This document shows positions 1-9,076 of a stretch of DNA of 64,000 nt, in pieces. Below the pieces are notes generated by a model that ran no database searches, was not told the origin of the DNA, and was given only the letters and a program-made list of their open reading frames with translations. Positions within the stretch are counted from its first letter, which is position 1. Each line of letters opens with the position of its first letter. The DNA is from Phyllobacterium sp. YR531 (lineage in GTDB: Bacteria > Pseudomonadota > Alphaproteobacteria > Rhizobiales > Rhizobiaceae). Position numbers and translations under genes: made by a program. The stretch is from positions 1 through 64,000 of the forward strand of contig NZ_AKIZ01000040.1 in the NCBI RefSeq assembly GCF_000282595.1, read 5' to 3'.

Positions 1-1
1 C

Positions 2-1186
2 CCTGCCGTTATCGTGGCGGCAGGACGCGGCGAACGAGCCGGTCAAAGCGTCGAAGGCCCCAAGCAATATCGCAGGATCGGCGGCGAAGCCGTGCTTATG
101 CATACTGTGCGCGCTTTTCTGGCTTGCTCAATGATCGATGAGATCGTTGTCGTTATCCATAAAGAAGATGATGCACTGTTCGTACAAGCACTCGGCGATA
201 TGAAAGCTAAGGTGAAGGCCGTTACTGGAGGCCCGACCCGGCAGGAATCGACCCGCTTGGGCTTGCTCGCTTTGAACAATGCAGAAATCGATCACGTACT
301 CATTCATGATGGGGTGAGACCTTTCATAGCCGCAGACCTGCTTGAGCGTATAATCTTCAACCTGACACCTCATATCGGCGTTCTTCCGGTGCTGGCAGTG
401 TCCGATACGCTGAAAGCTGCGGGTCCAGATGCAATGGTCAGTGCAACGGTACCTCGTGCCGGGCTCTATGCTGCCCAGACGCCTCAGGCATTCCCATTCA
501 AACCAATTCTTGATGCACACAATGCCGCCTTCGCCGAGGGCCGCTCTGATTTCACCGATGACTCCGCGATTGCCGAATGGCATGGATTACCCGTTCGTAT
601 CGTCGATGGCTCAGCCGACAACACGAAGCTAACATGGGCAAAGGATATCGAAATGGCCGATGACCGTCTGTCGCAGAAGCAATCCGCTTTCCCGGATGTA
701 CGGACTGGCAATGGCTATGACGTCCATGCCTTCGAGCCCGGCGATGGCGTATGGTTGGCGGGCGTTTTTATCAAGCATGACAAGAAGTTGTCAGGGCATT
801 CTGATGCAGATGTGGCTTTGCATGCCCTGACCGACGCTCTATTGGCCACGCGTGGTGCTGGGGATATCGGCACACACTTTCCGCCTTCTGATCCCCAATG
901 GAAAGGCGCGGCCTCTCACATCTTCGTTCAACACGCCGTAAAGATCGTGAAAGAGGCTGGCGGAAGGATCGCCAATGCCGATATCACCTTGATCTGTGAG
1001 GCCCCAAAAGTTGGTCCTCATCGCGAGGCGATGACCGCCGCTTTAGCCGCAATGCTGGGAATTACCGCAGATCGCATTTCAATAAAGGCGACAACCAATG
1101 AGAAGCTTGGCTTCATTGGGCGTGAAGAAGGTATTGCGGCCATAGCGACCGCCTCAGTCATCTATCCCGGCGGATTACCCGAATGA
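2..1186 (+). CDS. ispDF: Bifunctional IspD/IspF enzyme of the MEP isoprenoid pathway (5' end cut by window)
   Basis: Two enzymes in one chain. The N-terminal half (about residues 1-225 of the fragment) is a 4-diphosphocytidyl-2C-methyl-D-erythritol synthase with the nucleotide-binding start AAGRGERAG and the motif HDGVRPF. The C-terminal half (about 230-390) is 2C-methyl-D-erythritol 2,4-cyclodiphosphate synthase, with the metal-binding [16 protein letters not shown] and DIGTHFPP and the final TTNEKLGF. The frame is open back to base 2 (it reads PAVIV before AAGRG), so the GTG at 14 is internal and the true start lies outside the window. Fused IspDF is known in many alphaproteobacteria. The stop overlaps the start of the cinA-type gene by four bases (ATGA), so the two are probably co-translated. 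Confidence 0.96.
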   Translation, partial: PAVIVAAGRGERAGQSVEGPKQYRRIGGEAVLMHTVRAFLACSMIDEIVVVIHKEDDALFVQALGDMKAKVKAVTGGPTRQESTRLGLLALNNAEIDHVLIHDGVRPFIAADLLERIIFNLTPHIGVLPVLAVSDTLKAAGPDAMVSATVPRAGLYAAQTPQAFPFKPILDAHNAAFAEGRSDFTDDSAIAEWHGLPVRIVDGSADNTKLTWAKDIEMADDRLSQKQSAFPDVRTGNGYDVHAFEPGDGVWLAGVFIKHDKKLSGHSDADVALHALTDALLATRGAGDIGTHFPPSDPQWKGAASHIFVQHAVKIVKEAGGRIANADITLICEAPKVGPHREAMTAALAAMLGITADRISIKATTNEKLGFIGREEGIAAIATASVIYPGGLPE

Positions 1187-1686
1187 GTGTGATGATTGCG
1201 GAAGAAAAAGCTACGGCGCTGCTCAATGTCTGCCGTCGCAGGGGCATCATGCTGGCAACGGCCGAGTCCTGTACCGGCGGCCTTATAGCTGCGTCGCTGA
1301 CAGATATTGGTGGCTCTTCTGATGTTGTCGATAGAGGTTTCGTGACCTATTCCAACGAGGCCAAGCATGAAATGCTGGGCGTACCGACTGAACTGATCGA
1401 GCAATATGGCGCTGTATCCGAGCAAGTTGCGCTGGCGATGGCAACGGGAGCAGTCGGTCATTCCCGCGCCGGTATCGCAATCTCCGTTACCGGCATTGCC
1501 GGCCCGGGCGGCGGCTCAGAAGAAAAGCCTGTTGGGCTGGTTTGGTTCGGGCTTGCCATCAAAGGCCAGAAAACGATTGCTGCCCTGCATGTTTTCGAAG
1601 ATCACGGACGTGCTTCAATCCGCATGGCAGCAGTCAATACTGCACTTGATATGGCAATCTCTGCCTTGGGAACTACAGCCGCTTGA
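1183..1686 (+). CDS. pncC: CinA C-terminal family nicotinamide-nucleotide amidase
   Basis: 167 residues, matching the stand-alone amidase domain of CinA/PncC, which deamidates nicotinamide mononucleotide to nicotinate mononucleotide in pyridine nucleotide salvage. Visible motifs are [15 protein letters not shown] near residues 26-40, the VTYSNEAK segment, and [16 protein letters not shown] near 105-120, all typical of the family. The MoaB-like N-terminal domain of full CinA is absent, as in many proteobacterial homologues. The ATG overlaps the ispDF stop (ATGA). The 3' end overlaps the convergent acetyltransferase gene by 14 bases. Confidence 0.9.
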   Translation: MSVMIAEEKATALLNVCRRRGIMLATAESCTGGLIAASLTDIGGSSDVVDRGFVTYSNEAKHEMLGVPTELIEQYGAVSEQVALAMATGAVGHSRAGIAISVTGIAGPGGGSEEKPVGLVWFGLAIKGQKTIAALHVFEDHGRASIRMAAVNTALDMAISALGTTAA

Positions 1687-2101
1687 CCACAAAAGCCATG
1701 CCGATTGATTTTGGCGTGACAGGTTCAAAGCCGAATTTTTCATAAAGATATTTAGCGGGACCATCAGCAATCAGACTGCAATAGGCCCCATCCGGCGCAT
1801 TGGTTTGTACATAGTCGACGAGGTTTTCGACAATCATCTTGCCCAAGCCCTGACCCTGATGCTCAGGATCGACAGCAATATCGACAACTTGATAAAAGCA
1901 ACCATTGTCCCCAATGATCCTGCCCATCCCGACAGCCTGCTCCCGATATCGAATGATCACGGCATGAATTGTATGGGGTAGACCACTTTCCGCAGCTTCG
2001 CGGCTCTTGGGGCTCAATCCCGATATCACCCGCAACCGCATATAATCATCTACAGATGGCGTTTCGACGCTCAGTTGATAATCGGTATTTTCGTGTTGCA
2101 C
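1673..2101 (-). CDS. GNAT family N-acetyltransferase
   Basis: 142-residue single GNAT domain. The acetyl-CoA binding motif A is seen as VDIAVDPEHQGQGLGKMIV (about residues 72-90), with the Q-G-x-G loop that holds the pyrophosphate. The C-terminal YLYEKFGF stretch is the usual motif B. The substrate cannot be told from sequence. It is the last gene of the long minus-strand run that begins at pdhA, 12 bases after the COQ10-like gene, and it runs convergently into the cinA gene. Confidence 0.85.
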   Translation of the reverse strand: MQHENTDYQLSVETPSVDDYMRLRVISGLSPKSREAAESGLPHTIHAVIIRYREQAVGMGRIIGDNGCFYQVVDIAVDPEHQGQGLGKMIVENLVDYVQTNAPDGAYCSLIADGPAKYLYEKFGFEPVTPKSIGMAFVVKRL

Positions 2102-2113
2102 GCTAAACTCTTT

Positions 2114-2587
2114 TCAAACTGCTGGCGATTTACCATCCGCACCATAAATAGCGTCGGCGCGTTTTTCGAACGCTTCGGTGAACTTGCGGAAGGCAATATC
2201 GAACATTGAGCCCATGAGAAATCCAAGGGTGCGGCTCTTGAACTCATAATCAATATAGAATTTCACGGTTGAACGCTCAGGATTTGCATCCGGAACGAAC
2301 TGCCAGCGGTTATCCAGATAGCGAAAAGGACCATCAATATATTTGGTCTCAATGATGTTTTCCTCGCGCTTCAACAGCACTTGGCTGGTGAAGGTTTCAC
2401 GGATGAGCTTATAGCCGACTGTCATGTCCGCTATAAGCAGGACCTTGCCATCCCGCTCTTTACGGGAGCGCACTTTCAGGCTTTCGCACATCGGCAGAAA
2501 CTGCGGATACTTCTCCACATCGGCAACGAGGTCAAACATCTGCTCAGCGCGGTGTGCAACCGGACGGTTCGTATCGAACTTTGGCAT
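2114..2587 (-). CDS. COQ10/RatA-type START-domain protein (ubiquinone-binding)
   Basis: 157 residues of the polyketide cyclase/START fold family that includes mitochondrial COQ10 and bacterial RatA. The N-terminus FDTNRPVAHRAEQMFDLV and the following VEKYPQFLPMCESLKV are characteristic. Alphaproteobacterial members are generally annotated as ubiquinone-binding proteins with a role in respiratory chain function. A ribosome-binding toxin role, as claimed for E. coli RatA, is the alternative and is less likely here. It lies 3 bases after lipA, so translation is probably coupled to lipoate synthesis. Confidence 0.85.
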   Translation of the reverse strand: MPKFDTNRPVAHRAEQMFDLVADVEKYPQFLPMCESLKVRSRKERDGKVLLIADMTVGYKLIRETFTSQVLLKREENIIETKYIDGPFRYLDNRWQFVPDANPERSTVKFYIDYEFKSRTLGFLMGSMFDIAFRKFTEAFEKRADAIYGADGKSPAV

Positions 2588-2590
2588 GGA

Positions 2591-3556
2591 TCAGGTGCGA
2601 CTTGCGTGCAGCGCCTCGCGTGCAGCTCTCAACCTGGCAAAATCTTCACCGGCATGATGGGAGGAGCGTGTCAGCGGGCTTGATGCAACAACGAGGAAGC
2701 CCTTTGTTTTGGCGATCGTCGCATAGGACTTGAACTCATCCGGCGTCACATAATTCAGCACTGCATGATGCTTGCGGGTTGGCTGCAGATATTGACCTAT
2801 GGTCATGAAATCCACATCTGCTGAACGAAGATCGTCCATAAGCTGCAAAACCTCGTTCCTCTTCTCACCAAGCCCGACCATGATGCCGGATTTCGTGAAA
2901 ATCGTCGGATCGATTTCCTTCACGCGCTGCAGCAGGCGGATTGAGTGGAAATAGCGTGCACCCGGACGAACCTTGAGGTAGTTCGAAGGGACAGTTTCAA
3001 GATTGTGATTGAAAACGTCAGGCCGGGCAGCAACGACGATTTCCAAAGCACCGGGCTTACGCAGGAAGTCTGGCGTCAAAATCTCGATTGTCGTACCGGG
3101 CGATATGCGACGAATTGCCAGAATGACATCGGCAAAATGTTGCGCACCGCCATCCGCCAGATCATCACGATCAACAGACGTGATAACGACGTGCTCCAAG
3201 CCCATTTTAAGCACGGCCTTGCCCACATTGTCGGGCTCTTCGCGGTCAAGTGCTTTTGGTAACCCAGTGGCGACATTACAGAACGCACAGGCGCGTGTGC
3301 AGATTTCGCCCATGATCATGAATGTAGCGTGTTTCTTGTCCCAGCACTCACCGATATTCGGGCAACCAGCTTCCTCGCAGACAGTTACAAGATTATGCGA
3401 GCGGACAATGTCCCGTGTTTCGGAGTAGCCTTTGGAAATCGGTGCCTTGACGCGAATCCAATCAGGCTTCTTCAAAAGCTCTGTATCCGGACGATTTGCT
3501 TTTTCCGGATGGCGCAGACGCCGTTTTTGATCAATCGTGTCGAGTACCGTTACCAT
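2591..3556 (-). CDS. lipA: Lipoyl synthase (radical SAM)
   Basis: 321 residues, usual length for LipA. It inserts two sulfurs into protein-bound octanoyl groups to form lipoyl cofactor on E2 subunits and GcvH. The auxiliary cluster cysteines are C60, C65 and C71 ([12 protein letters not shown]). The radical SAM triad is C86, C90 and C93 (CTRACAFC). The C-terminal RSSHHAGE holds the serine ligand of the auxiliary cluster. The start ATG has AGGAAG four bases upstream. Its place in the pdh run links cofactor synthesis to the complex that needs it. Confidence 0.97.
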   Translation of the reverse strand: MVTVLDTIDQKRRLRHPEKANRPDTELLKKPDWIRVKAPISKGYSETRDIVRSHNLVTVCEEAGCPNIGECWDKKHATFMIMGEICTRACAFCNVATGLPKALDREEPDNVGKAVLKMGLEHVVITSVDRDDLADGGAQHFADVILAIRRISPGTTIEILTPDFLRKPGALEIVVAARPDVFNHNLETVPSNYLKVRPGARYFHSIRLLQRVKEIDPTIFTKSGIMVGLGEKRNEVLQLMDDLRSADVDFMTIGQYLQPTRKHHAVLNYVTPDEFKSYATIAKTKGFLVVASSPLTRSSHHAGEDFARLRAAREALHASRT

Positions 3557-3564
3557 TAGACTTC

Positions 3565-3846
3565 CTAGCTTGCGGCTTTGGCTTTACCAAAGACCCACAG
3601 GATGAGAATTGCGCCAACTGTCGCAACGATCAGATTTCCAAAGAATCCATAGAAATTGAAATTCACCAGACCTGCCAGCGTTCCCCCAACAAACGAACCT
3701 GCAATACCGACAAGTATATTGGTGAAAAGCCCATGGTCGCGATTCATCGCCTTTTCGGCGATATAACCCGCAATGAAACCGATAACCAGCATCCCGAAAA
3801 AACCCACTTCAGGCATACCCATGATACCGACGACTGGTTGATCCAT
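3565..3846 (-). CDS. GlsB/YeaQ/YmgE family small membrane protein
   Basis: 93 residues with three hydrophobic, glycine-rich segments (about 10-30, 42-62 and 68-88). It shows the transglycosylase-associated/YeaQ family pattern [12 protein letters not shown] ... [13 protein letters not shown]. These small inner membrane proteins are often stress-induced, and the molecular function is not established. AAGGA lies upstream of the ATG. It sits 8 bases before lipA and 15 bases after another small membrane gene. Confidence 0.85.
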   Translation of the reverse strand: MDQPVVGIMGMPEVGFFGMLVIGFIAGYIAEKAMNRDHGLFTNILVGIAGSFVGGTLAGLVNFNFYGFFGNLIVATVGAILILWVFGKAKAAS

Positions 3847-3861
3847 CTTCGTTGTTCCTTT

Positions 3862-4059
3862 TTAGCGCCCTGATGCAATCGCTATGGCACGAAACACCAA
3901 GGCCCATATAGCACCGAAAAGAAAGCCACCCAAGCCACAGGCAAAAGTGACGACCCAAACACCTGTCCAGCCGGAAATTTCCGTGCCGTTCACTGATATG
4001 GTGTTACCCGAAACCATACTCAAGGCAGCGGGTACAAACCCAATCAATATCCCGATCAA
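3862..4059 (-). CDS. Small membrane protein of unknown function (start uncertain)
   Basis: The shortest form starts at TTG 4059 and gives 65 residues with two membrane segments (about 1-19 and 31-60). I do not recognise the family. The same frame stays open upstream as far as the lpdA stop at 4156. The extra residues (GPWIKFSWSILKWST just before the TTG) look like real protein that completes the first membrane helix. No ATG, GTG or TTG exists in that extension. A good ribosome-binding site, AGGAAGG at about 4136-4142, lies 10 bases before a CTG at 4125-4123. So the true start may be CTG, or the 5' end may carry a mutation. Confidence 0.6.
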   Translation of the reverse strand: MIGILIGFVPAALSMVSGNTISVNGTEISGWTGVWVVTFACGLGGFLFGAIWALVFRAIAIASGR

Positions 4060-4155
4060 GGTTGACCATTTGAGGATCGACCACGAGAATTTTATCCAGG
4101 GTCCACTGTCCTTTATGGTTACCAGAGCGTAGGTTCCTTCCTGTTCGCTTAAACG

Positions 4156-5601
4156 TTACGCGTTGAGTACACGGCCATAAGCATCCAGCACGCTTTCCTT
4201 CATCATTTCTGACAAGGTCGGATGCGGGAATACGGTGTGCATAAGCTCTTCTTCGGTCGTCTCCAGATTCATGGCGACGACGAAACCCTGTATGAGTTCA
4301 GTCACTTCTGCACCAACCATGTGCGCGCCAATCAGCTGACCGGTCTTCTTGTCAAAGATTGTCTTGACCAGCCCCTGATCTTCACCAAGTGCAATGGCTT
4401 TGCCGTTCGCAGCGAACTGGAAGCGACCGACCCGAATTTCACGTCCGCCTTCCTTAGCTTTGGCTTCAGTCAAGCCGACAGAGGCAACCTGCGGGTGGCA
4501 ATAGGTGCAGCCCGGAATCTTGTCCTTTTCCATGGGATGAACGCCGGGGACATTGGCAATCTTCTCAACGCAGATAACACCTTCGTGCTCAGCCTTGTGT
4601 GCCAGCATGGGCGGACCGGCCACATCACCAATCGCATAGATACCCGGAACGTTAGTCTTGCCATAGCCATCAATGACAACGCAGCCGCGATCAGTCTTTA
4701 CGCCAAGCGCTTCCAGACCAAGGTTTTCAATGTTGCCCTGAACGCCAACAGCAGAAATCAGGCGGTCAGCAGTGATCTTCTCGACCTTGCCGTCCTTGGT
4801 TTCAACATGCGCCGTAATGGAATTTGCAGATTTTTCGACCTTCGTTACCTTGGCTTCCGTAATGATCTTCATGCCCTGCTTTTCAAACTGCTTGCGCGCA
4901 ATAGCGGAAATCTCCGCATCTTCGACAGGCATAACGTTTGGCAGAAGTTCTACGACAGTCACTTCTGCGCCCATCGTGCGGTAGAACGAGGCAAACTCGA
5001 TACCAATAGCACCAGAACCCATCACAACGAGTGATTTTGGCATTTCCGGTGGAACCATGGCCTCGAAATAGGTCCAGATCAGCTTGCCATCCGGCTCAAT
5101 GCCAGGCAGCGCGCGTGGCCGCGCGCCAGTCGCGAGGATAATGTGCTTGGCAGTATAAGTGCCCTCGCCCTGTGCATTCTTGGGCACAGGATTTTGCGGC
5201 TCCATAGGTTTCTTCGAAGTCTTTGAAACAACGATCTCACCGGGCTTGGAAAGCTTGGCTTCGCCCCAGATGACATCGACCTTGTTTTTCTTCATCAAAA
5301 ACCCGATGCCGGCGTTCAAGCGGGCAGAAACGCCACGCGAACGTTGCACAACAGCTTTGATGTCGGCGGAAATCTTGCCTTCGATCGTGAGGCCATAATC
5401 CTTGGCGTGCTGGCCGTAATGGAAAATTTCCGCCGAGCGCAGCAGAGCCTTGGTTGGTATGCAGCCCCAATTCAGGCATATGCCACCAAGATGCTCACGC
5501 TCGACGATTGCCGTCTTCAGGCCCAGCTGAGCAGAACGGATTGCGGTTACATAGCCGCCGGGGCCAGAACCAATGATGATCACGTCGTAATTATTGGCCA
5601 A
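4156..5601 (-). CDS. lpdA: Dihydrolipoyl dehydrogenase (E3)
   Basis: 481-residue FAD flavoprotein that reoxidises dihydrolipoyl groups of the pyruvate dehydrogenase complex with NAD+. The N-terminus has the FAD motif GSGPGGY. The redox-active disulfide is C42-C47 in GGICLNWGCIPT. The NAD motif is GSGAIGIEFASF. The catalytic His is near residue 460 in FPHPTLSE. The start codon is TTG at 5601, with a strong AGGAGG nine bases upstream. No in-frame ATG fits the N-terminus MANNYDVIIIGSG. It is the E3 of the pdh cluster, separated from pdhC only by an esterase gene. Confidence 0.96.
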   Translation of the reverse strand: MANNYDVIIIGSGPGGYVTAIRSAQLGLKTAIVEREHLGGICLNWGCIPTKALLRSAEIFHYGQHAKDYGLTIEGKISADIKAVVQRSRGVSARLNAGIGFLMKKNKVDVIWGEAKLSKPGEIVVSKTSKKPMEPQNPVPKNAQGEGTYTAKHIILATGARPRALPGIEPDGKLIWTYFEAMVPPEMPKSLVVMGSGAIGIEFASFYRTMGAEVTVVELLPNVMPVEDAEISAIARKQFEKQGMKIITEAKVTKVEKSANSITAHVETKDGKVEKITADRLISAVGVQGNIENLGLEALGVKTDRGCVVIDGYGKTNVPGIYAIGDVAGPPMLAHKAEHEGVICVEKIANVPGVHPMEKDKIPGCTYCHPQVASVGLTEAKAKEGGREIRVGRFQFAANGKAIALGEDQGLVKTIFDKKTGQLIGAHMVGAEVTELIQGFVVAMNLETTEEELMHTVFPHPTLSEMMKESVLDAYGRVLNA

Positions 5602-5619
5602 GACGAAATTCCTCCTGAA

Positions 5620-6258
5620 TTAAAGATCGAGTATGTCTCGAACGATAGGTGCAACGGCTTTACCGATTGCCCGTGTATTTTCTGCATCAAGATGTACACC
5701 ATCGAGCGGCGATACTTTCGCAACCGATCCCGCATCGAAGAAAACGCAACCGGCAAAGTCTGCCGCATCGCGATAGAAATCAGCGAGCAATCGCGACTGC
5801 TCAACCCCTTGTTCAAAGGTCAGACGAAACTCCGGCCCCTGTGTCTCACCCAAAGCGGGAGGCGACATGACAAGGATCTGCGGCGGCTTGGCGTTCTGTT
5901 GGTAAGGCGTTGTACGCACGATCTCTATCAGCCGCTGCATACCACGTTTCGTGCCCTGCGCATTGCCGCAGATGAACGTCTTCATATCATTGGTGCCGAG
6001 CATAATGATGATGAGATCGAGAGGAAAATGCGTGCCAAGCGCATTGGTCAATGTCTTGGCACCGTTCCTTTGAAACCCCGACAAATGATCATCATAAGCC
6101 GTTGTACGCCCATTCAGACCATCGGCAACAACAGTAACAGCAGGTCCAAGCTGCGCCTGCAGCACCTGTGGCCACCGGTCCTCCAGTGCATGGCGACCCG
6201 ACCCGTCCGGGATGTAACCCCAGGTGAGTGAATCGCCATAACAAAGGACTGTTTTCAT
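5620..6258 (-). CDS. SGNH/GDSL hydrolase (aryl esterase/acyltransferase-like)
   Basis: 212 residues with the four SGNH blocks: block I GDSLTWG (Ser9), block II GLNGRTT with the oxyanion glycine, block III GTND, and block V DGVHLDAEN with the Asp-His pair. The pattern, including LPLDLIIIMLGTND and the late FFDAGSV, resembles the Mycobacterium smegmatis acyltransferase and Sinorhizobium aryl esterase subgroup. This is recognised from memory, not searched. There is no signal peptide, so it is likely cytoplasmic. It lies between pdhC (8 bases) and lpdA (18 bases) as a passenger in the pdh operon. The natural substrate is unknown. Confidence 0.88.
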   Translation of the reverse strand: MKTVLCYGDSLTWGYIPDGSGRHALEDRWPQVLQAQLGPAVTVVADGLNGRTTAYDDHLSGFQRNGAKTLTNALGTHFPLDLIIIMLGTNDMKTFICGNAQGTKRGMQRLIEIVRTTPYQQNAKPPQILVMSPPALGETQGPEFRLTFEQGVEQSRLLADFYRDAADFAGCVFFDAGSVAKVSPLDGVHLDAENTRAIGKAVAPIVRDILDL

Positions 6259-6266
6259 CGTGTTGC

Positions 6267-7643
6267 TCAGACCAGCATGCCCATCGGGTTTTCAATGTGC
6301 CGCTTGAAGGCTTGAGCCAGTTCAGCGCCCAAGGCACCATCAACCGCACGATGATCGGTTGAAAGCGTGACCGACATCACCGTAGCAACCTTGATCTCGC
6401 CCTTCTTCACCACGGCACGCTCTTCACCCGCACCAATGGCAAGGATCGTTGCGTGAGGCGGATTGATGATCGCAGCAAAGTCTTTCACCCCGAACATGCC
6501 AAGGTTTGATACGGCAGTCGTACCACCCTGATACTCTTCAGGCTTCAACTTGCGATCCCGCGCACGCTTGGCCAAGTCTTTCATTTCGTTGGAAATGGCC
6601 GACAATGTTTTCTCTTCGGCCTTGCGGATGATCGGCGTGATCAGACCGCCAGGAATGGAAACAGCTACGCCCACATCCGAGTGCTTGTGTTTGACCATGT
6701 TGCTTTCGGTCCAGGAAACATTGGCCTCCGGAACATCCCGCAAAGCCAAAGCCATTGCCTTGATGATCATGTCATTGACTGACAGTTTGTAGACCGGCAC
6801 ATCACCCTTATCAGTTTTGCGCATTGGTGCAGCAAGATTGATCTGCTGGCGCAGGGCCAGAAGTGCGTCAAGCTCGCAATCGACAGTCAGGTAGAAATGC
6901 GGAACTGTCGACTTTGCTTCGAGGAGACGCTTGGCGATTGTCTTGCGCATGCCATCATGCGGCACAAGCTCGTAAGAGCCTTCCGCGAACAGCTTGAGCA
7001 CCGCATCGTCAGACATGGGCTTCGGTGCTGCGGGCGCAGATGCACCCGGTGCAGCCGCCGCTGGCGCAGCAGCTTTGGCACCGCCACCGGCGATAGCCGC
7101 TTCAACATCCTTCTTGATCACACGGCCATGGGGGCCGGAGCCTGTAACTGCCGAGAGATCAACACCAGCATCCTTGGCAATACGACGGGCGAGCGGCGAT
7201 GAGAATGGACGATCGCCCGATTTGACGCTGGCAGGAGCCGAAGCAGTTTCCTGCCTTGGAGCTTCTGCTTTGGCCGGTTCTGCCTTGGGAGCATCGGCTT
7301 TAGGTGCCTCTGCCGCCGGTTCAGCTTTCTTTTCTTCCTTTGCCTCGGCCTTGGCAGGGGCAGCGTCACCACCACCCTGTGCAGCCGCGCTCGCGTCCTC
7401 GCCATCGGCAGCAAGAATGGCAATCAAGGCATTGACCTTGACACCTTCTGTGCCTGCCGGAACGACGATCTTCGCCACGGTGCCTTCATCAACGGCCTCG
7501 ACTTCCATCGTCGCCTTATCGGTTTCAATCTCGGCGATAACATCGCCGGGACCAACCTTATCGCCTTCCTTGACAAGCCATTTGGCAAGATTGCCTTCTT
7601 CCATCGTGGGAGAAAGCGCCGGCATGGTGATATTGATCGGCAT
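6267..7643 (-). CDS. pdhC: Pyruvate dehydrogenase E2, dihydrolipoamide acetyltransferase
   Basis: 458 residues. A single lipoyl domain spans residues 1-80 with the lipoylated Lys43 in ETDKATME. A long Ala/Pro/Lys-rich linker (about 85-150) follows. The peripheral subunit-binding domain is near 155-190 ([20 protein letters not shown]). The catalytic acyltransferase domain ends with DHRAVDG (His431, Asp435). It forms the core that transfers acetyl from lipoyl-Lys to CoA. GGGGAGG lies upstream of the ATG. Its lipoyl domain is very similar to the one fused to E1 beta upstream. Confidence 0.97.
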   Translation of the reverse strand: MPINITMPALSPTMEEGNLAKWLVKEGDKVGPGDVIAEIETDKATMEVEAVDEGTVAKIVVPAGTEGVKVNALIAILAADGEDASAAAQGGGDAAPAKAEAKEEKKAEPAAEAPKADAPKAEPAKAEAPRQETASAPASVKSGDRPFSSPLARRIAKDAGVDLSAVTGSGPHGRVIKKDVEAAIAGGGAKAAAPAAAAPGASAPAAPKPMSDDAVLKLFAEGSYELVPHDGMRKTIAKRLLEAKSTVPHFYLTVDCELDALLALRQQINLAAPMRKTDKGDVPVYKLSVNDMIIKAMALALRDVPEANVSWTESNMVKHKHSDVGVAVSIPGGLITPIIRKAEEKTLSAISNEMKDLAKRARDRKLKPEEYQGGTTAVSNLGMFGVKDFAAIINPPHATILAIGAGEERAVVKKGEIKVATVMSVTLSTDHRAVDGALGAELAQAFKRHIENPMGMLV

Positions 7644-7659
7644 ATCGATTTCCTCCCCT

Positions 7660-9063
7660 TTATGCTGTGTAGGTCACAGCTTTGACGGCGTCGATGATTT
7701 CCTGAACGTTCGGCAGTGCCAGCTTTTCCAGATTGGCCGCATAAGGCATTGGAACGTCCTTGCCTGCAATCGTAAGGATCGGCGCGTCGAGATAATCGAA
7801 CGCCTGCTGCATGACGCGGGTCGCGATTTCCGTACCAACGGACGACTGCGGATAGCCTTCCTCAATCGTTACAAGACGGCCAGTCTTCTTAACCGATTCC
7901 ACCACCGTTGGGATATCCATCGGGCGGATGGTGCGCAGATCGATGATTTCCGCATCAATCCCCAACTTCGCCAGCTCCGCTTCAGCTTTCACCGTATAGT
8001 TCATGCCGATGCCGAAAGAGACGAGCGTAACGTCATTACCCTTCTTGTGGATGCGCGCTTTGCCGATTGGCAGAACGAAATCATCCAGCTTCGGCACATC
8101 AAAGGAGTGGCCGTAAAGGATTTCGTTTTCAAGGAAGATAACCGGATTTGGATCGCGGATTGCAGCCTTCAGCAGGCCTTTTGCGTCAGCAGCAGAGTAA
8201 GGCATGACAACCTTAAGACCTGGGATGTGGCTGTACCACGCGGCGTAGCACTGTGAGTGCTGAGCCGCCACGCGCGATGCTGCACCGCTTGGCCCACGGA
8301 ACACCATTGGAGCGCCCATCTGGCCGCCAGACATATAAAGTGTCTTGGCTGCAGAATTCAGAATCTGGTCGATTGCCTGCATCGCGAAGTTGAAGGTCAT
8401 GAACTCGACGATTGGACGCAAACCCGTCATCGCAGCACCGACACCGACACCGGCAAATCCATGCTCGGTAATTGGCGTATCGACCACGCGGCGCGGGCCA
8501 AATTCATCGAGCAGTCCCTGGGTGATTTTGTAGGCACCCTGATATTCGGCAACTTCTTCACCCATGACAAATACTGAGTCGTCGCGGCGCATTTCTTCGG
8601 CCATTGCATCACGCAAGGCTTCACGAACTGTCGTCGAAACCATTTCCGTACCCGCCGGAATATCTGGATCGGCAGCAACTTCGGTCTTCGGGGCAGCAGG
8701 AACTTTAGCCTTTTCAGACGCTTCTTCCTGTTTCGGAGCTTCAGCCTCGGCCTTTGCAGGCGCTTCTTCTGCCTTGGCAGGAGCTTCAGCCTTTGGCGCA
8801 GCGGCGTCGTCAGCGCTTTCACCATCACCCAGCAACACGGCGATCACGGTGTTAACTTTCACGCCATCAGTGCCTTCGGCGATAAGAATCTTGCCGATTG
8901 TGCCTTCGTCAACGGCTTCGACTTCCATCGTTGCCTTGTCGGTTTCAATTTCTGCGAGAATGTCACCGGAAGTAACCTTGTCGCCTTCTTTTTTCAGCCA
9001 TTTGGAAAGTTTGCCCTCTTCCATAGTCGGCGAGAGCGCTGGCATAAGAATATCTACAGGCAT
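7660..9063 (-). CDS. pdhB: Pyruvate dehydrogenase E1 beta with N-terminal lipoyl domain
   Basis: 467 residues. Residues 1-80 form a lipoyl domain ([16 protein letters not shown], Lys43 in ETDKATME). An Ala/Pro/Glu/Lys linker (about 85-135) follows, then a complete transketolase-like E1 beta from about 140 with [13 protein letters not shown] and the ITEHGFAG region. The start chosen is ATG 9063, preceded by GGGAGG. The open frame extends 30 residues further upstream, but that part is not protein-like for the family. E1 beta with its own lipoyl domain is known in alphaproteobacteria. It pairs with pdhA, 13 bases away. Confidence 0.96.
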   Translation of the reverse strand: MPVDILMPALSPTMEEGKLSKWLKKEGDKVTSGDILAEIETDKATMEVEAVDEGTIGKILIAEGTDGVKVNTVIAVLLGDGESADDAAAPKAEAPAKAEEAPAKAEAEAPKQEEASEKAKVPAAPKTEVAADPDIPAGTEMVSTTVREALRDAMAEEMRRDDSVFVMGEEVAEYQGAYKITQGLLDEFGPRRVVDTPITEHGFAGVGVGAAMTGLRPIVEFMTFNFAMQAIDQILNSAAKTLYMSGGQMGAPMVFRGPSGAASRVAAQHSQCYAAWYSHIPGLKVVMPYSAADAKGLLKAAIRDPNPVIFLENEILYGHSFDVPKLDDFVLPIGKARIHKKGNDVTLVSFGIGMNYTVKAEAELAKLGIDAEIIDLRTIRPMDIPTVVESVKKTGRLVTIEEGYPQSSVGTEIATRVMQQAFDYLDAPILTIAGKDVPMPYAANLEKLALPNVQEIIDAVKAVTYTA

Positions 9064-9076
9064 GGTAGCGCCTCCC

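Noticed and set aside
5344-6231. 295-residue plus-strand open frame
   Set aside because: Antisense to lpdA and the SGNH esterase gene. Composition is not protein-like (many Cys, His and Arg).
6994-8256. 420-residue plus-strand open frame rich in Ala, Ser and Thr
   Set aside because: It is antisense to pdhC and pdhB. The composition mirrors the lipoyl and Ala/Pro linker codons on the other strand.
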